This document shows, piece by piece, positions 26,557 through 37,500 of a stretch of 64,000 bases of DNA. The stretch is from Sphingobacterium alkalisoli. Lineage in GTDB: Bacteria > Bacteroidota > Bacteroidia > Sphingobacteriales > Sphingobacteriaceae. The DNA lies in contig NZ_SUKA01000003.1 in assembly GCF_005049105.1 (NCBI RefSeq), positions 124,001 through 188,000 on the forward strand, read 5' to 3'. The notes below the pieces were generated by a model that saw only the letters and a list, made by a program, of their open reading frames with translations, did no database searches and was not told the origin of the DNA. Within the stretch, counting starts at the first letter, position 1. Each line of letters begins with the position of its first letter. Both the position numbers and the translations under genes were made by a program.

Positions 26557-27507
26557 ATGAAGAACGAAAAGATAGCATTAAACGGGATTTGTTTTGGCGA
26601 AATATTGTGGGATAACCTTCCGACGGGACGGCAGCTGGGAGGAGCCCCGCTCAATGTGGCCTATCATCTCAACAGGTTGGGAATACATACCGATCTGGTG
26701 ACACGTATAGGTGACGACCAAGATGGCGATGACCTTGTGGCGCTCTCGCAGGAATTGGAGGTTCCGATACGATTGTTCCAGCGTGATGCTGTATATCCTA
26801 CCTCGACTGTAGAAGTACATTTTAACGAAAATCGCGATGTCCAATATGAAATCGTATATCCTGTTGCCTGGGATTTTATATCTGCCGGAGAGCGAGAAAG
26901 AAAGGCGGTTCGCCATGCTGATTTCTTTGTGTTCGGAAGTCTTTCCACGCGCAACGAAGAGAGCTACAATGCACTCCGCACGCTTCTAGCTGAGGCAAAC
27001 TATCGGGTGTTAGATGTTAATCTTCGGGCTCCTTTCTATGACAAAGAGCGTATTTTCGAATTGCTCCGATATGCAAACCTGGTGAAGATGAATGAGGAAG
27101 AGTTAACGCATATTGCGACTTGGTTGGGCTTGCCTGATCATCAGACCGACCAAGGTAAGGTAGAACAGATCATAGAATTTTTTGATCTAGATGAAGTGAT
27201 TGTAACCTACGGCGCGGCCGGCGCCATCTATTACCATCGGATCGAAAAGTTTAGCTATCATTTTCCGGCTTTTAAAGTCGAGGTGAGAGATACGATCGGT
27301 AGCGGTGATTCATTTCTGGCGGCCTTTTTATCGCAGCGCTGCAGCAAAGACCGAAAGGTTAGTACGGAAGAAATGCTTGATTTTGCGGCAACATTGAGTG
27401 CATTTGTAACACAAAGCGCGGGCGCGTGTCCTACTTATGATGCCAGTACGATACATCGATTCCAATGGAAAAACTTTTTAAATGGAGAGGAGGTCAACTC
27501 GCGCTAA
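26557..27507 (+). CDS. PfkB-family fructokinase
   Basis: This 316-residue protein has the PfkB N-terminal signature GGAPLNVAYHLNRLG (28-42) and the C-terminal signature DTIGSGDSFLAAFL with catalytic base Asp251. The short family form with an early ICFGEILWD fits bacterial fructokinases. It phosphorylates cytoplasmic fructose, probably to fructose 6-phosphate. The place between the symporter and the SusC/SusD/GH32 genes supports fructose as substrate; other hexoses cannot be excluded from sequence. Confidence 0.9.
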   Translation: MKNEKIALNGICFGEILWDNLPTGRQLGGAPLNVAYHLNRLGIHTDLVTRIGDDQDGDDLVALSQELEVPIRLFQRDAVYPTSTVEVHFNENRDVQYEIVYPVAWDFISAGERERKAVRHADFFVFGSLSTRNEESYNALRTLLAEANYRVLDVNLRAPFYDKERIFELLRYANLVKMNEEELTHIATWLGLPDHQTDQGKVEQIIEFFDLDEVIVTYGAAGAIYYHRIEKFSYHFPAFKVEVRDTIGSGDSFLAAFLSQRCSKDRKVSTEEMLDFAATLSAFVTQSAGACPTYDASTIHRFQWKNFLNGEEVNSR

Positions 27508-27586
27508 TCTTAATTCCATCCAGAAAGACGGATGACAAAATAATCAATTGTAATTATAAACTAATACTAACAAAATTTATTAAACC

Positions 27587-30500
27587 ATGAGAAGAATAGT
27601 CCTCAAACTATTGTTCTTGACATGCATGATTTCTGTCGTGTATGCTCAAGAGATCCCGTTGTCTGGAAAGGTTACAGACGAGAACGGGCTACCATTATCT
27701 TCCGTGACGGTCAGTGTGATGGGTACACAAAATGCGGTTACAAGTGATGATAATGGAAATTTTAAGGTTTTTGCGCCGAAAGGTGCAGAGCTTCGTTTTA
27801 CACGGATCGGTTTGGACGATCTGCGCGTGATAGTTAAAGATGATGGATTCCTGAACATCGTCTTGAAAAACGGAGAAGAGCTGGAAGAAGTCGTAGTAAC
27901 GGGTTATCAGTCGCAGCGAAAAGCAGACCTCACGGGCGCTGTTTCCGTGGTAAAAATGGATGAAATAGACGCTCCGCTAAGTGGCAACGTAATGAAAAGT
28001 CTTCAGGGGCGTGTACCGGGCGCGTTCATTTCTACCAATGGTTCTCCGGATGGATCGGCAAATGTACTGATTAGAGGAATTGGAACGTTGGGCAACAACA
28101 GTCCGTTATATATTATCGACGGTATGCCAAGTACCAAATCCATGAATGAGGTGTCGGGTCTCGATATTGAATCCATCCAAATTTTGAAAGATGCTTCCTC
28201 CGCTAGTATTTATGGATCTAGAGCTGCAAATGGTGTTATTATTATCACGACGAAAAAGGGAGGACGAAATGGTACCCGTGTCGATGCCAGAGCTTCCACT
28301 GCGATTAAAAACTATGCCAGATCGCTTGACTGGTTGGATACACAAGAGCGCGGATATGTACAATGGCGGGCAGCAAGAAATGATGGTACAAATCCAAATT
28401 TTGGTGTTTATAGCTATAACGATGAACAGACTAACACCGGTAGCTGGCTGCTAAATGAAATTATAACTCCTGAGTTTATTGACGAACAGAAGACCATGCG
28501 GGCCGCTAATACGGATTGGGTCGACGAGGTAGGTCAGACCGCGATTGTACAGAACTATAATGTAACACTGGTGTCGGGCAATGAAACGAGTAAGTCGCTA
28601 TTGGCAGTGGACTATTTGGATAATCAAGGTACGGTGAAAGGCACCTACTTTGAACGCTTGTCTGGACGCTTGAATACAGATTATAGTTTGATCAACGGTA
28701 TGATAACCATTGGAGAGAACTTTTCGGTCACAAAGATTAAACAGGATGTATTGGGAAGTATACTCGACAGGACTCGAAATATTCAGCCTATAGTGCCCGT
28801 GCGTACGATTGATGGAAACGGATGGGGTGGACCTGTTGCGGGAATGAGTGATAGACAGAATCCGGTACGTCTAATTGCGGACAATAAGCAAAATCATCGA
28901 AATATGGTACGGCTCTTTGGCGACATGTTTATGGAGGTTAACCTACTCAAGGGACTGAAATTCAGAACAATGTTAGGGATGGACTATTCGTTTTTGTGGG
29001 ATCGAAATATGCAGAAGACCTATACATCGGGGTTCATGTCTGAAAATACAGCTACACTGAACAATTACAACAATAGATGGGGAAACTATGTTTGGAACAA
29101 TACCTTGACCTACAAAATCGATCTTGATGAAAAACATCATTTTGATTTCTTGGTCGGTCAGGAGATGATCGACTACTACGCTGAAAATTTACAGGCCGGT
29201 CGTCGAAAATTTGCCTCGGAAGACCCTGATTATATGTATCTGGATGCAGGGGAAGGTGTACAGACAAATAGTGGTTCGGCGACATCGTATCGTTTGTTAT
29301 CATATTTTGGTAAAGTAAACTATAATTTTGCCGACAAATACCTCGCTTCTGTCACAGCACGATATGACGGCTCATCCCGGTTTGGTGCAAATAATCAATT
29401 TGGATGGTTTCCCGCATTATCTGCCGGATGGCGTATTAGCCAAGAAGAATTTTTTAAATCAATGGATGTGCTCTCTGACTTAAAGATACGGTACGGATGG
29501 GGTAAGGTTGGGAATCAGGAGATAGGAGATTTTGCTTCTTTTGGAATGTACCAAGCCAGTTACGCTACAAACCCGACATTTGATCCGGATAACGGTACTG
29601 CCTATGATATTGGTGGAAATGGGACCGGCACGCTACCATCGGGCTACAGAAGAATCCAACAACCGAATCCCGATCTACGATGGGAATCTGCAACGCAGCA
29701 CAATATGGGTATTGATTTCGGCTTTTTCAACCAGAAACTGACGGGTTCTTTTGATTATTTTCTGAAGAATACAAAAGACATATTAATTTCGCCACCGTTT
29801 ATTGCAACGTTGGGAGAAGGTGGTAATAGATGGGTAAATGGCGCAGAAATGTCTAACAAGGGGTATGAAGTTTTACTATCCTATTCTTCTTCGCACAACG
29901 ATTGGAGATATGGTATTACAGGAAACATCGCCGGCTATCTGAATAAAATCGTCGAACTACCGGAAGATGTAATCAACTCCTATCCCGGAAATGGTGTAGA
30001 TCAAACGATTCTAGGGAGACCACTCAATTCGATGTTTGGTTATATAGCCGACGGTCTGTTTAGAAATGACGACGAGGTAGAATCACATGCGGAACAGGTC
30101 GGGAAGGGGCTAGGTCGGATCCGATATGTAGACGTCAACAATGACGGGCGGATAGGTGATGAAGATCGGACGTGGCTTGGTGTGGCAGATCCGGACTTTG
30201 TGTACGGAATCAACTTCTCCATAGGATATAAACAATGGGATTTTGGAATGTTTTGGAATGGTCTATATGGGGGATTGGTAAATAACTCAGCTAAGGGCTA
30301 TACCGATTTCATCAGCTTTTTTGGTGGTGAAAATTATGGAACACGCGTATTGGATGCTTGGTCGCCTGAAAACCTGAACTCCGATATTCCGGCACTATCT
30401 TTTAATGATCTGAATGATGAAAAAAGATTTTCAAGCTATTTTGTGGAAAGTGGTTCCTATTTCAAATTGAGAACCCTCGAACTTGGCTATACGCTTTCAC

Positions 30501-30679
30501 CTCGTACACTCAAACGAATCAAAAGCCAAGGGATAAGAGTCTATATATTAGGAGAGAACCTTGTTTCATTTAAAAAGGGATGGGGAAGTGATCGATATAC
30601 TGGGGTAGATCCAGAAACACCAAACTCGGGATACCCTATACCGTTCTCGCTGACGGCAGGTATAAATGTTTCATTTTAA
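27587..30679 (+). CDS. SusC-family TonB-dependent transporter (fructan PUL)
   Basis: This 1030-residue protein has a signal peptide ending at VYAQ (about 21). It continues with a carboxypeptidase-regulatory-like domain (about 25-95: GKVTDENGLPLSSVTV), a TonB box (EEVVVTGYQS, near 100-110), plug motifs LIRGIGTLGNNSPLYIIDG and ILKDASSASIYGSRAANGVI, and a beta-barrel with final GINVSF. It takes up fructo-oligosaccharides with the SusD partner encoded 12 bases downstream; the substrate is inferred from the GH32 and fructokinase genes. There is no STN domain, in line with control by the hybrid sensor and not by a sigma/anti-sigma pair. Confidence 0.95.
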   Translation: MRRIVLKLLFLTCMISVVYAQEIPLSGKVTDENGLPLSSVTVSVMGTQNAVTSDDNGNFKVFAPKGAELRFTRIGLDDLRVIVKDDGFLNIVLKNGEELEEVVVTGYQSQRKADLTGAVSVVKMDEIDAPLSGNVMKSLQGRVPGAFISTNGSPDGSANVLIRGIGTLGNNSPLYIIDGMPSTKSMNEVSGLDIESIQILKDASSASIYGSRAANGVIIITTKKGGRNGTRVDARASTAIKNYARSLDWLDTQERGYVQWRAARNDGTNPNFGVYSYNDEQTNTGSWLLNEIITPEFIDEQKTMRAANTDWVDEVGQTAIVQNYNVTLVSGNETSKSLLAVDYLDNQGTVKGTYFERLSGRLNTDYSLINGMITIGENFSVTKIKQDVLGSILDRTRNIQPIVPVRTIDGNGWGGPVAGMSDRQNPVRLIADNKQNHRNMVRLFGDMFMEVNLLKGLKFRTMLGMDYSFLWDRNMQKTYTSGFMSENTATLNNYNNRWGNYVWNNTLTYKIDLDEKHHFDFLVGQEMIDYYAENLQAGRRKFASEDPDYMYLDAGEGVQTNSGSATSYRLLSYFGKVNYNFADKYLASVTARYDGSSRFGANNQFGWFPALSAGWRISQEEFFKSMDVLSDLKIRYGWGKVGNQEIGDFASFGMYQASYATNPTFDPDNGTAYDIGGNGTGTLPSGYRRIQQPNPDLRWESATQHNMGIDFGFFNQKLTGSFDYFLKNTKDILISPPFIATLGEGGNRWVNGAEMSNKGYEVLLSYSSSHNDWRYGITGNIAGYLNKIVELPEDVINSYPGNGVDQTILGRPLNSMFGYIADGLFRNDDEVESHAEQVGKGLGRIRYVDVNNDGRIGDEDRTWLGVADPDFVYGINFSIGYKQWDFGMFWNGLYGGLVNNSAKGYTDFISFFGGENYGTRVLDAWSPENLNSDIPALSFNDLNDEKRFSSYFVESGSYFKLRTLELGYTLSPRTLKRIKSQGIRVYILGENLVSFKKGWGSDRYTGVDPETPNSGYPIPFSLTAGINVSF

Positions 30680-30691
30680 TGCAATGTAACC

Positions 30692-32416
30692 ATGAAAAAA
30701 ATCATTCGTATAATTTTTGCTGCGCTTTTCATAAGTGGATTAGGCAGCTGCAGCGATTACCTCGATATCAATCCAAGGGGGCAGCTTGGAGAGAATCAAT
30801 TGAACACGGTAGCTGGTGCCGAGAACTTGGTGATTGCAGCTTACTCCGCACTGGGTAATGATAATTTCAATAACAAAACCAACGGCCTATGGCCTTATGG
30901 TGATCTGAGAAGCGGAGATGCCTACAAAGGTGGAGCTGGAACGGGCGACATGGGCGAATGGAATCTGTATGAGACGTTCGTTTCTATGCGGGTAGATGTG
31001 GGCGGTCTAGACCAAAAGTGGTATAGGCAATACGTCGCGATTTCGAGAGTTAATAATGCATTGCGCGTTATCAATGGCTTGAGCGCAGATGAGTACCCTA
31101 ATAGAGAAATCCGTATCGCGGAAATGCGCTTTCTACGTGCGCACTATATGTTTGAACTGAAAATTCTTTTCAAACATGTACCATTTGTCGATGAGAGTAT
31201 TGCTCCAGAAGCGTATATTACGGTCTCTAATCGGGAGTTTACGGACGCAGAACTATGGTCTAAAATTATTGATGAGTTTAGGTTTGCGGCTTCCGTATTG
31301 CCCGAGCTAAACGAGGGGCAGATCGGTAGAGCGAACAAATATATGGCTAAAGCCTATTTGGCTAAAGCATTGCTTTATGCCGCCTATGAACAGAATGAAC
31401 AACATGAAGTGATTAATATACATGCCGAAAAATTGGAAGAGGTGGTCACATTAGTAGACGAATTGGATGCGCGTTACGATCTTTCGCAGGATTTTGCTTT
31501 CAACTTCCTTTGCGAGTATGAAAATGGACCGGAATCTATTTTTGCGGTTCAGCATTCGTTGAATGATGGAACCGAATTTGGCCGACTGGACTGGAGTGCA
31601 ATGCTTAATTATCCTATGAATGCGGAGTATGGGTGCTGTGGTTTCCATCAGCCTACTCAAAATTTGGTCAACGCTTTTAAAACAAGTATGGATGGATTGC
31701 CTCTGTTTGAAACGTATAACAGTAGCGATCTAGCGACCTCCGGAGCGGTCAAATCTCAGAATATTGATCCTCGGCTCTTGCATACGGTAGCTATTGTGGG
31801 ACTACCGTACAAGTATAAAACTGACTTTATCTTTCAGAACAGCTGGATTCGTCAGATTGAAACATATGGAAACTATATGTCGTTAAAGGAAGTGGTACTG
31901 TATGACAACCCATGCTTTAAAAAAGTGAATCCGTTTATGAGCAGCAGTAAAAATAGGGACATTATTCGCTTTGATGATGTGCTATTATGGAAAGCAGAGG
32001 CCCTAATAGAGTTGGGCAGGCATATGCAAGCACTGCCCATTATTAACCTAATCCGAAATCGCGCTGCAGAGAGTGTGTCGCGGTTGGTAGACAATGATGG
32101 ACAAGCGACGGGTAAATTTGTTGTTGAAGGATATGAAGACGGTGTCAACTGTGTGTGGAGTCAATCTTTTGCGCGCAAAGCATTGCGGTGGGAACGGCGA
32201 TTGGAACTGGCGATGGAGGGCTTCCGTTTCTTTGATCTCGTTAGATGGGGAATAGCAGATACCTACGTAAATGAATACCTAGAAATAGAAAAGACAAAAA
32301 GAAATTACCTTGCTGCTTCGGTATTTAAAAGGAATAGGGACGAATATTTCCCGATCCCATTATCGCAGATAAATTTCAGTAAGAAACTTTATCAACAAAA
32401 TTATGGATGGAACTAA
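30692..32416 (+). CDS. SusD/RagB-family lipoprotein (fructan PUL)
   Basis: This 574-residue protein is longer than the other two SusD proteins in the window (488 and 478). It has a lipoprotein signal with Cys20 (ISGLGSC), core motif AEMRFLRAHYMFELKILFKH and C-terminal motif WERRLELAMEGFRFFDLVRW followed by YFPIPLSQI. It binds fructan oligomers at the surface with the SusC encoded upstream. The extra length lies in the ligand-facing middle part, around residues 280-400, and contains a Cys pair (YGCCGFH) not seen in its paralogues here. Confidence 0.95.
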   Translation: MKKIIRIIFAALFISGLGSCSDYLDINPRGQLGENQLNTVAGAENLVIAAYSALGNDNFNNKTNGLWPYGDLRSGDAYKGGAGTGDMGEWNLYETFVSMRVDVGGLDQKWYRQYVAISRVNNALRVINGLSADEYPNREIRIAEMRFLRAHYMFELKILFKHVPFVDESIAPEAYITVSNREFTDAELWSKIIDEFRFAASVLPELNEGQIGRANKYMAKAYLAKALLYAAYEQNEQHEVINIHAEKLEEVVTLVDELDARYDLSQDFAFNFLCEYENGPESIFAVQHSLNDGTEFGRLDWSAMLNYPMNAEYGCCGFHQPTQNLVNAFKTSMDGLPLFETYNSSDLATSGAVKSQNIDPRLLHTVAIVGLPYKYKTDFIFQNSWIRQIETYGNYMSLKEVVLYDNPCFKKVNPFMSSSKNRDIIRFDDVLLWKAEALIELGRHMQALPIINLIRNRAAESVSRLVDNDGQATGKFVVEGYEDGVNCVWSQSFARKALRWERRLELAMEGFRFFDLVRWGIADTYVNEYLEIEKTKRNYLAASVFKRNRDEYFPIPLSQINFSKKLYQQNYGWN

Positions 32417-32435
32417 TTTAAACATACGAAATAGA

Positions 32436-34109
32436 ATGAAAAATTTAATTTTATTGGTGTTGACCTGCTGGGGAATCACCTACATGGCTAAAGCACAACA
32501 ACCTTTTGCTACAGAGTTTAAGGTAGAAAAACGATATCTGAAGATTCCGATAAAAAATGGTGCGCCTAAACGTAATGTGGATATTTATCTAAAAGGTGAA
32601 AAATTAAGATGGTTTAATGTGGAGCTCGCCGCTGCTAAGCCCGATTGGTATGCTTACCTTTACTTAGGTGATTGGAAGGGTGCAACATTAACGATTAAGG
32701 TTGATTCATTGCAGGAGCAAAGCACGGCATTTTCGCCTGTGCTACAGGATGATAATGATAGAATGGAATCGGATTATCAGGAACCTCTTCGTGCTCAATT
32801 TCACTTCTCTCCGAAGCGTGGCTGGATCAATGATCCGAATGGATTGGCCTACTATAAAGGGGAGTATCATCTCTTTTTTCAGTTTAATCCGTATGGCGTA
32901 AACTGGGGAAATATGCATTGGGGACATGCCGTTTCGAAAGATCTTGTCCACTGGACGGAACTTGATCCGGCACTATACCCTGATAATTTCGGAACCATGT
33001 TTAGTGGGGGAGGTGTAGTGGATTCTAATAACACGAGCGGACTGGGAAATAACGGACATACACCGTTGGTCTTATTTTATACCGCTGCTGAAAAGAGCTG
33101 GGAGCAGGGACTGGCCTATACGCTGGACGGACGGAAATTCAACAAATTGCCAAATACCATCGTCAATAAGATTACAGATGGCAATCGAGATCCTAAAGTA
33201 ATATGGCATGAACCTACTAAACGCTGGGTGATGGTACTTTACGTAACGGAACCTGGTGATCTGCATACGATGCATTTCTTTACATCCAGAGACATGAAGT
33301 CATGGGAATTTGCTAGTAAGGTAGTGGGCGGAAAGGGGAATGATCGCTATATGCATGAATGTCCTGAATTTTTCGAGTTGGCAGTGGATGGGGATCTAAA
33401 TAATAAGAAGTGGATACTAACGGGTGCAAATAGTCAGTACGCAGTAGGTACATTTGACGGGACTACATTTTTACCTGAAGAGGAGCGCTTATTTAGTCAG
33501 CATGGTAGAGATTACTACGCTGCACAAACAATTAGTAATGAACCCAAAGGGAGGCGCATTGAGATAGGATGGTGGCGTACTCATACGAATCAGGGAGAGT
33601 CTGCCTTTAATCAATCCATGAGTATCCCGATGGAGCTCAAGTTAAAGCAGACGAGCAAGGGTATGCGGCTCGTGCGTAAACCTGTTGAAGAGCTGAAGAC
33701 TTTGCGGACGAAATCTACTGTGCTACGGCAGCAAAATCTGTTATCACACACCCAGAATCCCTTAAGCGGTATGCGCGCGGAGATGGCTGAAATTAAAGTA
33801 GTAATAAAACCGCAGGATACGGACTCTATTCGGGTAAAGGTACGTGGGTTAGCGATCACCTATCATACTGCTAAAGAAGAGCTGGAAATTGATAACGTGC
33901 GCGCCCATGCACCACTGATCAACGGTAAGCAGGAGCTTACTATTTTTGTGGATCGTACGGGAGTAGAGGTCTTTGCTAGCAATGGAGAAGTATTTATGCC
34001 GATAAACTATAATTTGAAACCGACTGAGCAATCCTATGAACTTAGCGTATACGGTGGGTCGGCTACAATGGAAAAGCTGGAATTTCATAAACTTAAAAGT
34101 ATATGGTAA
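32436..34109 (+). CDS. GH32 family fructanase (levanase/inulinase/invertase type)
   Basis: Starting at the ATG at 32436 the protein has 557 residues. It has a signal peptide ending at AKAQ (about 20-21), an N-terminal beta domain of DUF4980 type (about 25-95), a GH32 five-bladed propeller and a C-terminal beta-sandwich. All three catalytic motifs are present: WINDPNG (nucleophile Asp133), RDP (Asp252) and ECP (acid/base Glu308). There is no lipobox, so it is probably periplasmic or secreted. It hydrolyses beta-fructosidic bonds and releases fructose for the symporter and kinase of the same operon. An earlier in-frame ATG at 32403 overlaps the end of susD and would place a polar stretch before the signal peptide. 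Confidence 0.93.
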   Translation: MKNLILLVLTCWGITYMAKAQQPFATEFKVEKRYLKIPIKNGAPKRNVDIYLKGEKLRWFNVELAAAKPDWYAYLYLGDWKGATLTIKVDSLQEQSTAFSPVLQDDNDRMESDYQEPLRAQFHFSPKRGWINDPNGLAYYKGEYHLFFQFNPYGVNWGNMHWGHAVSKDLVHWTELDPALYPDNFGTMFSGGGVVDSNNTSGLGNNGHTPLVLFYTAAEKSWEQGLAYTLDGRKFNKLPNTIVNKITDGNRDPKVIWHEPTKRWVMVLYVTEPGDLHTMHFFTSRDMKSWEFASKVVGGKGNDRYMHECPEFFELAVDGDLNNKKWILTGANSQYAVGTFDGTTFLPEEERLFSQHGRDYYAAQTISNEPKGRRIEIGWWRTHTNQGESAFNQSMSIPMELKLKQTSKGMRLVRKPVEELKTLRTKSTVLRQQNLLSHTQNPLSGMRAEMAEIKVVIKPQDTDSIRVKVRGLAITYHTAKEELEIDNVRAHAPLINGKQELTIFVDRTGVEVFASNGEVFMPINYNLKPTEQSYELSVYGGSATMEKLEFHKLKSIW

Positions 34110-34553
34110 TGAAGTAGGAATCTTCCAAAAAATAAAAGCTCAACGACAGTTGGGCTTTTATTTTGTCTTTACAGAATGAGAAGCTAAATCAATTATTATC
34201 AATTATTTCTTGTTTTTTCTATTATATTTTCAGAATATTGAGGTGAAATTATCATTTTACATCAAAATGAACTGATAACGCCAATTGTAGCGATTCCACT
34301 TAGGCAGAAGTGGATATGTTATTTAGATTAGTCTGCATGCTACCTAGTGTATACTTTTTTAGTTGTCTTTTCTTTTTTGACCTATGAAAATATGAATATA
34401 AACTTCCTACAGTTCCTAAAGAAACTATCGCTTTTTTTTTTCGGTACTTTTAACAATACGCTTTTACAGTGCGAAAATAGCGTTGCTCGATACAAATGCT
34501 TCAGTGCTTTCTACTACTTGTTCCAGATCTTCTGATCAAAATTAACTTAAACT
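34110..34553. other. AT-rich intergenic region
   Basis: After the terminator at 34134-34168 there are about 385 AT-rich bases with T-runs (for example near 34430-34441). A 62-codon open frame (34347-34535) has a composition typical of translated AT-rich noncoding DNA, and I do not call it. No clear promoter for the giant gene at 34554 could be picked out. Confidence 0.55.
34134..34168 (+). terminator. Terminator after the fructan operon
   Basis: AAAAGCTCAAC (34134-34144) pairs with GTTGGGCTTTT (34149-34159; one G-T pair), followed by ATTTTGTCTTT. This is a compact intrinsic terminator closing the operon that begins at 25180. Confidence 0.85.
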
Positions 34554-37500
34554 ATGAAAAAAATTTTATTTCTGTCCTGTTTAATCCTCGGTTTTTTCAC
34601 TTCGGTACTTACCTCCGGGGCCTTTGCTCAGATTATCATTGATTTTGAAAATCCACCAACTATTCCTATTTCTGGGGTACGATCTGTTTCTGTTGGGGGA
34701 TTTACTTTTGCCTCTAATTTGACCAATCAATATAGTATTGGTTTTCAAAACGGGGTTGGAGCCGGAAATTCCATTGCTTTAATAGATGGAAATCTTCAAC
34801 AATTTGGTCTAACAAAATGGACGATTTCTAAAGACGGAGTAGGTGGATTTCAATTCTTGGGAATATGGATATTTAATCGTGACCCAGGTAACTTAATGAC
34901 TTCAAAATCAGGTACTATCCAGGGGTTTAAGAATGGAGATGAAACAGGGGATGCAAAAGCGATTAATTTCAACGGGCCACAAAATTTCGCAAGCGACCCT
35001 GATTTTTTTGATGTGGACGAGATTCAAATTGTAGCTGATGATATTTATGTTGCTATAGATAATTTCACCTACGGGACTGTTTTTGTTCCCGGGCCTATAA
35101 ATACTGCACCCGTTGCCACCGCACCCTCGGCTCCTACTGTTAATGAAGACGATGTTAACGTAGCGCTAGCGGACAACATAGAGATCACAGACGTAGATGG
35201 AGATGATCAGACGGTTTCCTTTACAGTTACCGGTGGTACAGTCTCTTTGGGAACTACAGGAATTACTTTTGCAGGTGGGGGAAATGGCTCTGCCAACTTT
35301 ACAGCTTCCGGTACCTTGGTCAATATCAATGCGGCTCTTGATGCAGCCACATTTACACCAACACCGAATTTATTTGGCACCAATGCAGGTACGATTTCTT
35401 TTGTTTCAAATGATGGAACGGTCAATTCAAACACGGCTTCAGTCACTTTCGATATTATTGGTGTGAACGATGATCCGAGTATCTCGGGGTTACCTTCTTT
35501 AGTTACGGTTACCGAAGATGCTACAGAAGATCCTTTCAATATTTCAGCGGCCTCAATCAGTGATATCGATGCTGGAAGCGGGGAATTGACACTAACGCTG
35601 GAAGCAACAGGGGGGGTATTTGATATAGCAGCTGGTACTGGAATTACTGTTTCAGGCCATTTAACATCTAATTTAACCCTGACGGGAAATCTTACGGCTC
35701 TAAATAACTACATCAATATTCCCTCCAATATCTATTTCAGACCTGATGCCAATCTCAGTGGCAATAATGCAGCATCGGTTCAAGTTTATATAAATGACAA
35801 TGGAAACACAGGCTCGGGAGGAGGCACTAACGTTCCGGTAGGGATCGTTAATGTCAATATTACATCCGTAAACGATGCTCCAACCGATGTACTTCTGGAT
35901 AACAACAGTGTAGCAGAAAACGAACCTGTAGGCATAGTAGTTGGCTTATTTTCCGCTATTGATGTGGACAATGGGGATACATTTACTTACACGTTGGTTC
36001 CCGGTTCGGGAGATGGTGGTAATTCGGCTTTCAGTATAGAAGGAAATGAACTCCGTACTGCAGCTGTCTTTGATTTTGATGTACAAAACAGCTATTCGAT
36101 CCGTGTTCGTGTGACTGACTCCGGAGGATTGGTTCTGGAGCTTCCTTTTAGTATAAGTATTACCGATGTCAATGAAGCGCCAACTGTAGTCAATCCTATT
36201 CCGAATCAGAATATAGACCAAGGTGAAGAATTGAACTTCCAGTTTGCCGTTAATACGTTCGAGCATGGGGATGTGTTAACGTATTCATCGCAATTGGCAG
36301 GTGGTGGGGCACTACCTGCTTGGATCAGCTTCAATGCAGCAACCCGAACCTTCAGTGGAATTCCTTCAAATGCCCACGTTGGTACTGTCAGCATTGATGT
36401 AATTGCAGATGATGGAAATGGGGGGACTGCTACAGACACATTTGATATTGTTATTTCCAATATAAATGATGCTCCAATTGTAGCCAATGCGATTCCGGAC
36501 CAAACTGCTACAGAGAATATAGCTTTTAACTTCCAATTCGCTGCAAATACATTCAATGATATTGATGTCGGGGATGTCGTGACGTATTCAGTCCAATTGT
36601 CAGGCGGTGGGTCTTTACCTGCTTGGCTGAGTTTTGATCCAATAAGCCGGACTTTCAGTGGGACACCGGGAAATGATGATACTGGTTCGATAGCCATAGA
36701 GGTTATTGCGAATGATGGAAATGGGGGAGCCGTTTCTGATTCCTTTGAACTCAGCATCCAAGGAGTCAACGATGCTCCGGTTATTTCTGCTCCTTTAACC
36801 ATTTCCTTGTTCGAAGATGAACCTGAAGCATTAACTGGAATAAGCTTCGCCGATCCTGACGCAGGTTCGAGTCCGGTCACGGTGACTTTTAATGTGGGTA
36901 GCGGAACTTTATCTGCCATTCCGGGAAATGGTGTGGCTGTTGGTGGCAATTCAAATTCCTTGATTTTGGAAGGGAGTTTATCTGATATCAATGCATTCAT
37001 TTCCAACGGAGAACTGACATTCACTACTGCATTAAATACTACTTCAGGCGTGAATTTAAACATCAGTGTTTCTGATAATGGGAATATTGGTTCTGGCGGT
37101 GCACTGACTGATCAAACGGGTGTTACCCTTTCAGTGACAGCAGTGAATGATGCTCCTGTAAACACGATTCCGGGAACACAGCAAATTGATCAGGGGGGTG
37201 CTTTAATTTTTTCCAGTGGTAACGGAAACCTGATCAGCGTAAGTGATGTGGATGCAGGTGGGGCGACCATTGAAATAACCCTGACAGCCAGCAATGGATT
37301 GATTTCATTATCAGGCACTGCGGGTTTGGCTTTCTCCCAAGGTTCAGGAGTGAATGATGGTACGATGATGTTTGTAGGTACCATATCAGATATCAATACG
37401 GCCCTGGATGGTTTGATGTTTAGTCCTATAGCCGGTTTTAATGGCCTTGCAAGCCTTTCTATGACATCCAATGACCAAGGTTTTTCAGGTTCAGGTGGAG

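Noticed and set aside
34347..34535. A 62-codon gene upstream of the giant adhesin gene
   Set aside because: F/Y/L-rich translation of AT-rich DNA, with no start context or homologue that I recognise.
36206..37063. A 285-codon minus-strand open frame in the cadherin-like region
   Set aside because: It is a shadow of a strongly coding sense frame with Asp/Gly/Thr-rich repeats; the translation has no family features.
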